A stretch of 12,131 bases of DNA, taken from positions 27,289-39,419 of the forward strand of contig DMYW01000029.1 of the NCBI GenBank assembly GCA_003482455.1, given 5' to 3'. A program made the translations under genes and the position numbers. Source of the stretch: Rheinheimera sp. GTDB lineage: Bacteria > Pseudomonadota > Gammaproteobacteria > Enterobacterales > Alteromonadaceae. Shown here piece by piece: positions 6,492-12,120 of the stretch (positions are counted from its first letter, which is position 1; each line of letters opens with the position of its first letter). Below the pieces are notes generated by a model. That model had not been told where the DNA came from. It worked only from the letters and a program-made list of their open reading frames with translations, and did no database searches.

Positions 6492-7166
6492 ATGAATACA
6501 ACAACCAATACCCATCAACTGAATCCAAACGCCATCGGTTTATGCACGCTCGGTCGGCAGCTCGCCAACAAAGGCTGGCTGGCGGCAACCGGCGGTAATT
6601 TATCGATCCGCAGCGGCGAGCACAGCTGCTTGATCGGCAGCGCCCACAAGGACAAAGGCGATTTAAGCCCGAAAGACTTGTTGCAAATCGACTGGCAGGC
6701 GCAGGATGCCGCCACGCCAAGTTGGCGCGCCAGCGGCGCCCAAAGCGCAAGCGCCGCCACTGAGTTGCATGTGGCTTTGTATCAGTTAAATGCCAGCACT
6801 AAAGCCGTATTGCACACCAACTCGGTCGCCGCCGTGGTGTTGTCTCGCTTGGTGACCAGCGCCGCGCTGACATTGCAGGGGTACGCGGTGCAACAGGCCA
6901 TTCGCGGCGCTGGCAGTGCTGAGCAACGCATCGAGTTACCGTTGTTTGACCACACCGACCACCTACCCTCGCTGGTCAACCTGCTGCAAGAAAGTCATCA
7001 CGCGCAGGCACAGAGCCCGTTTGCAGGGTTGCCGTATGGATTTTTGCTACGCGGCCACGGCTTGTATGTCTGGGGCGACAGCTTGGATGAAGCCAAACGC
7101 CACCTCGAAGCCTACGAGTTTTTGATCGCCTGTGAGCTCGAGCGGCTGAAAATTGCTGGGCGCTGA
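6492..7166 (+). CDS. mtnB: Methylthioribulose-1-phosphate dehydratase-like protein with altered active site
   Basis: Class II aldolase-fold protein of the MtnB family, 224 aa, slightly longer than usual (about 205). MtnB dehydrates 5-methylthioribulose-1-phosphate in the methylthioadenosine branch of methionine salvage, in the cytosol, with zinc. Recognisable blocks are the N-terminal GRQLANKGWLAATGGNLS, HKDKGDLSPKD, AVLHTNSVAAVVLSRL and LLRGHGLYVWG, then the C-terminal helix EAYEFLIACELERL. Two key positions differ from the family as I know it. The zinc motif HTH is HTN (H108, N110), and the catalytic glutamate in the YExxxA segment is alanine (Y131-A132). H189 is kept. The gene is uninterrupted, has its own promoter and MetJ operator, and overlaps nothing. 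mtnC and mtnD, often next to mtnB, are not here. Family is confident; activity is doubtful. Confidence 0.85.
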   Translation: MNTTTNTHQLNPNAIGLCTLGRQLANKGWLAATGGNLSIRSGEHSCLIGSAHKDKGDLSPKDLLQIDWQAQDAATPSWRASGAQSASAATELHVALYQLNASTKAVLHTNSVAAVVLSRLVTSAALTLQGYAVQQAIRGAGSAEQRIELPLFDHTDHLPSLVNLLQESHHAQAQSPFAGLPYGFLLRGHGLYVWGDSLDEAKRHLEAYEFLIACELERLKIAGR

Positions 7167-7189
7167 CAAAAAGTAAACATAGCGGCAAA

Positions 7190-7214
7190 CTGCAGCTGAC
7201 ACGGGTCGCTGCAG
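7190..7214. terminator. Possible hairpin between convergent mtnB and exported-protein pseudogene
   Basis: The arms CTGCAGC and GCTGCAG pair perfectly around an 11-base loop in the 63-bp gap between the two stops. Neither side has a clear T run, so its function as a terminator is weakly supported. Confidence 0.25.
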
Positions 7215-7229
7215 CGCGTTGACAGCGTT

Positions 7230-7732
7230 TCAAGGTTTTATGGGGCACTTTAACTGCAGTTCAGCGATCCGCGGCACACCGTCTATCCAGAAGAACTTTT
7301 CATACGACAACGTACAAGCAGCAAAGCCCGCTTGCGCCACTCCCGCCTCCAGCTCGCGATAATACGCCGTCGCTTTGATGGCCAAAGGGAGCTGGTGTTG
7401 CAGTGGCCGTAATTTAGGATTGTGCGGGTTCCCTGCCGATGTTTGTGCGGCGGCAAGCGCTTCAGGCAGGTGCACGCCAAGACCTCGCGCTCCGCATCCT
7501 CTGACAACCCTGGCAAGATCCGAATGTGCAGTTCGCGCTCGGACAACACCAGCAATGGCAGCAGACTAGCCAATGACGCACCACCACTCGCTGGTTTGAG
7601 CTGATTGGACACTATCACCAGTTCAAGCGAGTTCGACTGCTCACCATAGCGCTCCAAACGCCTCAGTTTAAACTCAGTTGCTAGTGCAGTGTGCGCAAAC
7701 AGCAGTAGTCATAACCCAGCCACTAATTTCAT
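7230..7732 (-). pseudogene. Exported small protein, disrupted by a stop codon and a frameshift
   Basis: From ATG at 7732 (AAGG six bases upstream) the frame reads MKLVAGL, a TGA stop (7709-7711), then LLLFAHTALA: a signal peptide broken at codon 8. The same frame then continues convincingly (TEFKLRRLERYGEQSNSLEL...LHIRILPGLSEDAERE) until about 7485. There the coding signal jumps to another frame (GLGVHLPEALAAAQTS...) and runs to a stop at 7230. Restoring one base near 7481-7486 joins the two parts into REGLGVHLPEAL. The intact product would be about 167 aa and periplasmic. No family is recognised. It lies 44 bp after the other exported-protein gene, probably once an operon. Two sequencing errors, or readthrough of the TGA, are alternatives. 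Confidence 0.65.
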
Positions 7733-7776
7733 GGTGCACCTTCTTCAACTTGTCGCTTCGCTGTGATGGTTACCCG

Positions 7777-8181
7777 TCAAATCATTAGCGGGATCGCCGG
7801 CTTCGTAGCAGCTTTGCAAGTAGTGATCTTGTTCAGCTTCACATAGTCCTCAAGAGCTCGGGTGAACTGCGCGTTGCTGACTTGCAGAACTTTGCAGTGA
7901 TCGTCGTTGATCGCCATGTCCTGCGTAACAACTTGGTGCGCAGCGACGTGCTGACAACCACCACCAATCGTCTTCGCTCGCCCCTGTTGCTCGCACTGCG
8001 CCACGTCCAACCAATAGCGGTATTCATTTACCGATTTGATACATGCTTCGTACGCGTAACGAGTCTCTTTTAATACCTGTGTGCGAGCTTCCCGATATTC
8101 TTTGGTCAATTCGCAAGAGATTGCCAGCGGAGACAAAGCAACCAACCACAATACGAGCAGCACAGAAGGCAATTTGTGCAT
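7777..8181 (-). CDS. Exported six-cysteine small protein, unknown function
   Basis: Predicted periplasmic protein of 134 aa with a signal peptide MHKLPSVLLVLWLVALSPLA followed by ISC. The segment before C23 does not fit a strict lipobox, so ordinary Sec export is as likely as a lipoprotein. Six cysteines (23, 47, 63, 76, 96, 122) suggest disulfides. The frame extends upstream to 8235, but ATG 8181 is preferred: GGAG lies about eight bases upstream and the signal peptide starts there. It precedes the broken exported-protein gene by 44 bp in the same direction. It lies just left of the last attC site and is not followed by one, so I treat it as chromosomal rather than a cassette. Family not recognised. 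Confidence 0.65.
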   Translation of the reverse strand: MHKLPSVLLVLWLVALSPLAISCELTKEYREARTQVLKETRYAYEACIKSVNEYRYWLDVAQCEQQGRAKTIGGGCQHVAAHQVVTQDMAINDDHCKVLQVSNAQFTRALEDYVKLNKITTCKAATKPAIPLMI

Positions 8182-8346
8182 GGGTCTCTCCATTGGCTGT
8201 CTGTTGATTGCCCCAAACGGGGTGTGCAAAAGCAACGTAATCGCGAAGTCAAACCAAATGCAGCCAAACTAAAAATGGGAATAATAGTTGGTATGCATTT
8301 GGGATTAAGTAAAGTTTTGCTGCTCATCTTTCTGCAGATCCAAGAA
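8182..8346. other. Spacer between exported-protein gene and the last attC site
   Basis: About 165 bp with no gene and no attC-like core pair. It is more AT-rich than the genes to its left and probably holds the promoter of the minus-strand exported-protein pair, but no clear -35/-10 pair was found. Confidence 0.4.
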
Positions 8347-8403
8347 ACATAACGTGCGCGGTAAGCGGACCAGCCAGCGGGCCCCTTGACCAAAAGGTTA
8401 TGC
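8347..8403 (-). other. attC site (57 bp) after the 8802-8398 cassette gene
   Basis: The outer cores ACATAAC (8347-8353) and GTTATGC (8397-8403) pair as CATAAC/GTTATG. The inside is an imperfect palindrome: AAGCGGACCAGC against GCGGGCCCCTT. The stop codon of the gene (TAA, 8400-8398) lies inside the core. It is the last site of the array on this side. Confidence 0.7.
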
Positions 8404-8802
8404 ATCTCCGATGACCTGACTGCGGAACTGGGTCCATTGCTCCAAGCCGAATGAAGGATTCTTCACTCGCTCCAGAAACTCGCAGGTGCTGAAATCCAGC
8501 GCCTGCCATCGCTCAGCAATGCACATGGCCACAACGGCGGGAACGACTGCCGAAGAAGCTCGGATGTGCATCATGAATCCTTCGCTTGGGTCGCTCTCTC
8601 CCATGTTGAATTCAATCGAGCCGTCCTGAGAATTGAACACTCCCCATGCAGGATCGGCCCAGCTAGTGCCGGGGAAATATCGTGAGATAGCCGCGCGGAT
8701 CTCGGCACGACTTCCGAGTAAAAGGCACCGTTCCGTTTCTGGAATTTCGTCGATGGTTTCGTACTCGCGCGAGAACCGTTGTACCGATACGTCCCAACTC
8801 AT
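8398..8802 (-). CDS. Cassette-borne conserved hypothetical protein, 134 aa
   Basis: Soluble cytoplasmic protein without signal peptide or membrane segment. It starts MSWDVSVQRFSREYETIDEIP, then has LGSRAEIRAAISRYFPGTSW, DPAWGVF, GSIEFNMGE and a C-terminal WQALDFSTCEFLE. From memory this combination resembles an uncharacterised proteobacterial family, but I know no function for it. The frame extends five codons further, to 8817. ATG 8802 is chosen because GGAGGA lies seven bases upstream. The stop lies inside the following attC core and the preceding attC ends 20 bp upstream of the start: a complete cassette of about 420-480 bp. Function unknown. Confidence 0.8.
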   Translation of the reverse strand: MSWDVSVQRFSREYETIDEIPETERCLLLGSRAEIRAAISRYFPGTSWADPAWGVFNSQDGSIEFNMGESDPSEGFMMHIRASSAVVPAVVAMCIAERWQALDFSTCEFLERVKNPSFGLEQWTQFRSQVIGDA

Positions 8803-8821
8803 GCGCCTGTCCTCCACGATT

Positions 8822-8912
8822 GCATAACAACCAAATTTAGCGCGGAAAACCGCGCAGCGGGTTGACGTTGCAGCCCACGAGCAGCATGGGCGATAGAATT
8901 TGCTTGTTAGGT
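8822..8912 (-). other. attC site (91 bp) after the 9240-8917 cassette gene
   Basis: The cores GCATAAC (8822-8828) and GTTAGGT (8906-8912) bound nested arms. AACAAGCAAATT on the minus strand pairs with AATTTGGTTGTT with a single mismatch, as in typical attC L/R boxes. The centre has further GC-rich hairpins. This is the most canonical site of the array together with the one at 9828. Confidence 0.8.
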
Positions 8913-8916
8913 GCGT

Positions 8917-9240
8917 TCACATACTTTCCAGCATAATACTTATACGCTTTATATTTAATTCTGTTTTCAAACGTCTCGCTAAGCCAGTAACCTCTTTTTC
9001 TTGATCACTTCTGCCAGCAACATTTAATTGAATACTTATGCCAGAGCTTTGCTTAAGCTTAATTTCGGTAATGAAATCATCTACGGATTTTTGAACACCA
9101 TCAACCTTGACTGATTTATCGTCGATATAAATCGCAAAGTACTTGGCCTCGGGTTGAGAACCTATGTCGGCTGCAGGAGAACACCCGAATGTGTTCAGCA
9201 GCGCAACAATGCAAAATATTGAAATTAGAATCTGCTTCAT
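8917..9240 (-). CDS. Cassette-borne small lipoprotein with ExbD/TolR-like C-terminal pattern
   Basis: Predicted lipoprotein, 107 aa. The hydrophobic N-terminus MKQILISIFCIVALLNTFGC ends in a lipobox-like TFGC with C20; -3 is T rather than L, so it is imperfect. The mature part alternates strands and helices: KYFAIYIDDKSVKVDGVQ, SVDDFITEIKLKQ, ISIQLNVAGRSDQ, VTGLARRLKTELNIKRISIML. This layout resembles the periplasmic domain of ExbD/TolR (strand, helix, strand, helix, strand), but there is no proton-channel segment. I offer the fold resemblance as inference only. Its ribosome site AGGTGA lies within the core of the preceding, degenerate attC. Its stop is 4 bp from the next attC. Confidence 0.75.
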   Translation of the reverse strand: MKQILISIFCIVALLNTFGCSPAADIGSQPEAKYFAIYIDDKSVKVDGVQKSVDDFITEIKLKQSSGISIQLNVAGRSDQEKEVTGLARRLKTELNIKRISIMLESM

Positions 9241-9245
9241 AGTTC

Positions 9246-9317
9246 ACCTAATGTCGCGAATCAGCCGCGAAAATTTCGCGCAGCGTAATTTTTGTCGGCT
9301 GAATTTTCTTGTCAGGC
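9246..9317 (-). other. Degenerate attC site (72 bp) after the 9809-9375 cassette gene
   Basis: A clear inverted repeat (AATCAGCCG against CGGCTGAATT) lies between core-like boxes ACCTAAT (9246-9252) and GTCAGGC (9311-9317). Both boxes have lost the essential AAC/GTT triplet (AAT and GTC instead), including the base at the expected cleavage point. The two flanking cassettes may thus be locked together. Confidence 0.6.
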
Positions 9318-9374
9318 AACGAGCTGTCCGTAAGACCGGCATTTACGAAAAGCGAGTTCAAGTTGCGCATTTCT

Positions 9375-9809
9375 TTACGGCTTTGGTTTAGATGGGCAAT
9401 TCCCGCCGACCGGTTGGCCACTTCGTTTGTTCTCCATCCAAAATTTCACGCTATACAGGCCTGAGAGCTTCCTGACTATGTATTCCTCTCCTGCAACTGC
9501 GTCGATCAACAGGCAGCCAGTTGCGTACGTATTCATGTAAGAAAACTCGACTTCAATTCGATGACTTCCTGGTGAAATAAAGGCCTTGTCCGGGAATCCC
9601 GTGAAAAAGTTGTATAGATTTTCGCCGTCAACACGGCTTATTTGAACAGTTTCATTTAGACCACGCAGCACCTTGTGATCGTGATCTGAATCTGTTTCGA
9701 CGACGACAAAACTTCCTGGATTATTTGTATCGACACCCGCGGCTCTGTATGGGGAAGCAGAGCAGCCAACAAGGAGATACGCCGCGATCATGATGGTTAG
9801 GTATTTCAA
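9375..9809 (-). CDS. Cassette-borne lipoprotein with TTG start
   Basis: Predicted outer- or inner-membrane lipoprotein, 144 aa. From the TTG at 9809 it reads MKYLTIMIAAYLLVGC with a canonical lipobox LVGC (C16). GGAG sits eight bases upstream. The first ATG of the frame, at 9851, lies inside the preceding attC palindrome and would bury the signal peptide, so TTG is the better start. The mature part includes GSFVVVETDSDHDHKVLRG and PGSHRIEVEFSYMNTY, then CLLIDAVAGEEYIVRKL. The P-G-x-H-x-I-x-V pattern is seen in small PEGA-like or surface beta domains. The exact family is not recognised. It is followed by the degenerate attC at 9246-9317. Confidence 0.75.
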   Translation of the reverse strand: MKYLTIMIAAYLLVGCSASPYRAAGVDTNNPGSFVVVETDSDHDHKVLRGLNETVQISRVDGENLYNFFTGFPDKAFISPGSHRIEVEFSYMNTYATGCLLIDAVAGEEYIVRKLSGLYSVKFWMENKRSGQPVGGNCPSKPKP

Positions 9810-9827
9810 TTTGGTTTCTCCATATTT

Positions 9828-9945
9828 GCATAACGATGAGCGCACTTGCACAGTAGTGTGCGTGAATTCTTGTGCAATAATGAGCGAAGCGAATGCACTA
9901 AAAGTGCGCGTACACTACTGTGTCAAGTGACGGAACTTGTTAGCT
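9828..9945 (-). other. attC site (118 bp) with long paired arms, after the 10410-9940 cassette gene
   Basis: The cores are GCATAAC (9828-9834) and GTTAGCT (9939-9945). Long arms pair with small bulges: CACTTG-c-ACAGTAGTGT (9843-9859) against ACACTACTGT-gt-CAAGTG (9912-9929). Such bulged extrahelical bases are characteristic of folded attC hairpins. The loop region holds a further AGCG/GCGA hairpin. The stop of the gene lies in the core. Confidence 0.8.
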
Positions 9946-10410
9946 CTTTTGTCCATATTTTTTTACTATTTCTCTCCGCTTTTCCATCATTTCCAGACAG
10001 CGCTCTTTATCGGACTCGGCCTCAGGAAGCTTACATAGAAGCGATTCAGTATCATCTTCGATTGGATTAGAACCGCGATAACTTGCGAGATTCTTAATCG
10101 ATTTCTCCAAGTGCTCAAGGTGACTGGACAAAAACAGCTTCGAGAACAGATGATTTCCTGAATCATGGTACCAGTTGTAAGAATCTATGGCCTCGTTTAT
10201 TGACATCTCTAATTCCCAATAAATATGCTTTAACTCCTTGTCACTCCCACCCTTCAAGTCTTTCGCTCTAAGTACGTCAATATTCGATGCCAGAACTTTG
10301 TCTAAGTGGTAATAGTTTTCCACGCCGGTATTAAAGCCGTAATAAACACCGCCACTAAAAGCAACCAAAAGCAGGGGAATGAATAACAATATATAGAGTT
10401 TCTTCTTCAT
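9940..10410 (-). CDS. Cassette-borne membrane-anchored protein of unknown function
   Basis: Protein of 156 aa with one N-terminal membrane segment (about residues 4-27, KKLYILLFIPLLLVAFSGGV) after a short lysine-rich start, so the rest probably faces the periplasm. The remainder is charged and mainly helical (LKHIYWELEMSINEAIDSYNW, SHLEHLEKSIKNLASYRG), ending with a basic KRREIVKKYGQKS. Two cysteines in the C-terminal part could pair. A ribosome site AGAG lies just upstream of the ATG. Codon use is clearly more AT-rich than in the flanking chromosomal genes, which supports foreign origin. It is a complete cassette, with attC sites at 9828-9945 and 10433-10525 on either side. Family not recognised. 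Confidence 0.75.
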   Translation of the reverse strand: MKKKLYILLFIPLLLVAFSGGVYYGFNTGVENYYHLDKVLASNIDVLRAKDLKGGSDKELKHIYWELEMSINEAIDSYNWYHDSGNHLFSKLFLSSHLEHLEKSIKNLASYRGSNPIEDDTESLLCKLPEAESDKERCLEMMEKRREIVKKYGQKS

Positions 10411-10432
10411 ATTTCTCTAGTGTCAATTTGGA

Positions 10433-10525
10433 AGCTAACGAAAAGCTAAAAGGCATTTTGCGGCATCGCTGCAAAATGTCCAGTGGAGGCCTAAGGCCGG
10501 AACGGTTTTGAGCGTGTTGTTATGT
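10433..10525 (-). other. attC site (93 bp) after the 10792-10529 cassette gene
   Basis: The cores AGCTAAC (10433-10439) and GTTATGT (10519-10525) bound nested inverted repeats: GCATTTTGCGGCATCGCTGCAAAATG forms a hairpin, and GGCCTAAGGCC another. The outer arms pair less well than at the site at 9828. The gene's stop lies 3 bp before the core. Confidence 0.7.
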
Positions 10526-10528
10526 GTT

Positions 10529-10792
10529 TTATGCCGCATAGTGTTTTAAATATTCTTTTGCTAACTCAAAAGTTGGAATCAACGCTTTTTCATTCTCTGG
10601 TGACCAGAACGGTAGGCGCCATTGATGGTCACTTTTGAGAGTGAACGAATATGGCAAAAAGCATCCATTTGCCTGCTGATAAATTACATGCAGCTTTTGT
10701 ATCTCAGGAATATGAAGCTCAAAAACTATTCTGGCAGCCCCATCTTCTTCTGTATCCACCCAAATTGCGCCGTATTTTTCTTCCATGCTCAT
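10529..10792 (-). CDS. Cassette-borne small soluble protein, unknown function
   Basis: 87 aa, no signal peptide or membrane segment, acidic to neutral. It has four aromatic/proline-rich stretches (YGAIWVDTEEDG, IVFELHIPEIQKL, CFLPYSFTLKSDHQWRLPFW, ELAKEYLKHY). The segment KSDHQWRLPFWSPEN is distinctive but I do not recognise it. Starts at 10792 and 10786 (MSM) are both possible. Neither has a good ribosome site, and an in-frame TAA lies directly before the first ATG. A core-like ACATAAC lies 4 bp upstream. By orientation this is the first cassette of the array in the window. Confidence 0.6.
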   Translation of the reverse strand: MSMEEKYGAIWVDTEEDGAARIVFELHIPEIQKLHVIYQQANGCFLPYSFTLKSDHQWRLPFWSPENEKALIPTFELAKEYLKHYAA

Positions 10793-10796
10793 TTAC

Positions 10797-10803
10797 ACAT
10801 AAC
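10797..10803 (-). other. Unpaired integron core site at the upstream end of the array
   Basis: GTTATGT on the minus strand (ACATAAC, 10797-10803) matches the cores of the neighbouring attC sites and lies right before the first cassette gene. No palindromic partner was found in the next 150 bp. It may be the crossover point of an attI or of a secondary site, or the end of a decayed attC. Confidence 0.45.
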
Positions 10804-11088
10804 AATTTCATCAAAAGGAAAACCCAAGCTTTAAAGCAGGGCTCACCCTTTCTATTTTCTTTTACATTCCGCAACGCTATCGCAAAAGTCTATCTATCTC
10901 AAGCCTTTGCAAATTGCAGCAACGTTGTGGCTAAAAGAAATAAGGGATAAACCCGCCAAGTTCGTTGTGATGATCAAATTAACATACGGCACTTGGCGAT
11001 TTGAGGGGGGGCTGTGTTGGATGGTCGCATTGCAAACGCTGGCAAGGCGCTTGGCGCGGGCGCTGGGCCCGCGGCCATTTGGGTTGCG
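10804..11088. other. Gene-free region between cassette array and LysR gene
   Basis: About 285 bp. No integrase fragment is recognisable in any frame I could read. A weak promoter pointing into the array is possible (minus strand TTGAGA at 10897-10902, 17 bp, TAGCGT at 10874-10879). A GC hairpin GCGGGC-GCTGG-GCCCGC lies near 11058-11074 past the LysR stop, without a T run. A run of seven G occurs near 11005. Confidence 0.4.
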
Positions 11089-12012
11089 TTATAAACCGAT
11101 GCCGTATTCGACGACGGGTTCACTGAGCACGTCGGGACGGAAGCGGTCGAGCACCCAATCGATCAATAACTGGATCTCGGGCCTGTGTTCGGCGCTTTCG
11201 TGTTGCACCAAATAATAGTGGTCGCGGGTTTGTAGCTCGTCGTCAAACAGGCGCACTAAGCTGCCACTTTCAAACCACGCATTGCTGATCGGTAGTGGAA
11301 TTAACGCGACGCCCAAGCCTTGTTGCGCAGCGCGCGCGACGCTAAACATGCTGTCGAGCTGGATAATTTGCCGAGGACGGAAATCCTCAAAGCCGGCTTG
11401 GTCCGCCCATTGATGCCAACACCAAGGCCGCGCCTGATGCACAATCAGCGGCACTTGCTCCAGCGGAAACTGCTCGTCTTCAGTTTGCAGTTTTTCGTAC
11501 CACTCGGGGTTGCAGGCCGGCACATAACTGATCGGAAACAGCTGAAAGCTGGTTTTGTCGGTTGGTTGACTGCTGGCCAAGACGATTTGTAAATCGGTAT
11601 GACGGCCTTGTTCGGCGCGGCTTTTCACTGTTTCTAGCTGCAAATTGATGTCGGGGTACAGTTCAGACCAACCGACCAGTCTCGGCACGAAAAACTCACT
11701 GGCAAAAAATTCCGGCAAGGTGATCGAGACTTTTTGCTCGCGCTTTTTTTGGCAAAACTCCTGCACTGTGCTTTCCAAGCCTTGCAGCAAGGGTTTGACC
11801 GCTTGATAAAAGCGTTGGCCTTCGCGGCTAAGCACCACAGCGCGGGTTTGCCGTTCAAACAAGGTAAAACCCAAACGGTCTTCCAACTGTTTGATTTGAT
11901 GACTGACCGCCGACGGCGTCAGATACAACTGACGCGCGGTGTCTTTAAAACTTAAACATTCGGCCGCAACGCAAAAACATCGCAGGCCTCGAAGCGGGGT
12001 ATGCACTGCCAT
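11089..12012 (-). CDS. LysR-family transcriptional regulator, GcvA/AmpR type
   Basis: DNA-binding regulator, 307 aa, the family's usual length. The winged helix-turn-helix spans about residues 6-65 (FKDTARQLYLTPSAVSHQIKQLE, then LGFTLFERQTRAV and SREGQRFY). An effector-binding domain with two periplasmic-binding-like lobes fills about 90-295. RGLRCFCVAAE near the N-terminus and AAQQGLGVALIPLPISNAWFESGSLVRLF near the C-terminus are typical of the GcvA group. The frame opens at 12060, but ATG 12012 has AGGAG nine bases upstream and gives the normal N-terminus. The target is probably the divergent gene beyond the right edge, because a palindrome and a promoter lie between. The effector cannot be told. 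Confidence 0.88.
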   Translation of the reverse strand: MAVHTPLRGLRCFCVAAECLSFKDTARQLYLTPSAVSHQIKQLEDRLGFTLFERQTRAVVLSREGQRFYQAVKPLLQGLESTVQEFCQKKREQKVSITLPEFFASEFFVPRLVGWSELYPDINLQLETVKSRAEQGRHTDLQIVLASSQPTDKTSFQLFPISYVPACNPEWYEKLQTEDEQFPLEQVPLIVHQARPWCWHQWADQAGFEDFRPRQIIQLDSMFSVARAAQQGLGVALIPLPISNAWFESGSLVRLFDDELQTRDHYYLVQHESAEHRPEIQLLIDWVLDRFRPDVLSEPVVEYGIGL

Positions 12013-12069
12013 CGCGAGGTACTCCTGTTGCAAAAACAGGATAATGCAAGGGCTGTGCAAACATTTAAG

Positions 12070-12095
12070 TTATTGATTTACATATAATTCAATAA
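12070..12095. promoter_or_regulatory. Palindrome and -10 box in the LysR upstream region
   Basis: TTATTGA (12070-12076) and TCAATAA (12089-12095) form an inverted repeat with a 12-bp AT-rich spacer, containing T-N11-A type symmetry. A perfect TATAAT (12083-12088) on the plus strand, with no good -35, lies inside it. This fits an activator-dependent divergent promoter controlled by the LysR protein. It is inference from position and symmetry. Confidence 0.4.
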
Positions 12096-12106
12096 ATTTC
12101 ACCCAA

Positions 12107-12120
12107 GGTAAACGCTTTCA
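12107..12120. promoter_or_regulatory. LacI/GalR-family operator before an off-window gene
   Basis: GGTAAACGCTTTCA matches TGWAANCGNTNWCA at 13 of 14 positions and lies about 20 bp downstream of the plus-strand TATAAT. It shares TAA(G/A)CGCTTTC with the operator at 1314-1327. Confidence 0.45.

Larger units (their letters stand above)
8347..10803 (-). mobile_element. Integron gene-cassette array, integrase not in window (CALIN-like)
   Basis: Five short genes run in the same direction. Each is followed by an attC-like site: imperfect inverted repeats bounded by RYYYAAC/GTTRRRY-type cores at 8347-8403, 8822-8912, 9246-9317, 9828-9945 and 10433-10525. A sixth, unpaired core lies at 10797-10803. 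Two gene stops (at 8398 and 9940) fall inside the attC core, which is typical of cassettes. The sites differ in length and sequence, so the cassettes have different origins. Given the orientation, intI would be to the right on the plus strand, but a LysR gene occupies that place. The array is therefore an integrase-less cluster or the remnant of one. Confidence 0.8.

Noticed and set aside
7741..7776. attC site after the 8181-7777 gene
   Set aside because: No core pair or palindrome in the 44-bp gap, so the exported-protein genes were not counted as cassettes.
10907..11215. Plus-strand open frame possibly an integrase remnant
   Set aside because: No tyrosine-recombinase motifs (R..HxxR..Y) appear and half of it is antisense to the LysR gene.
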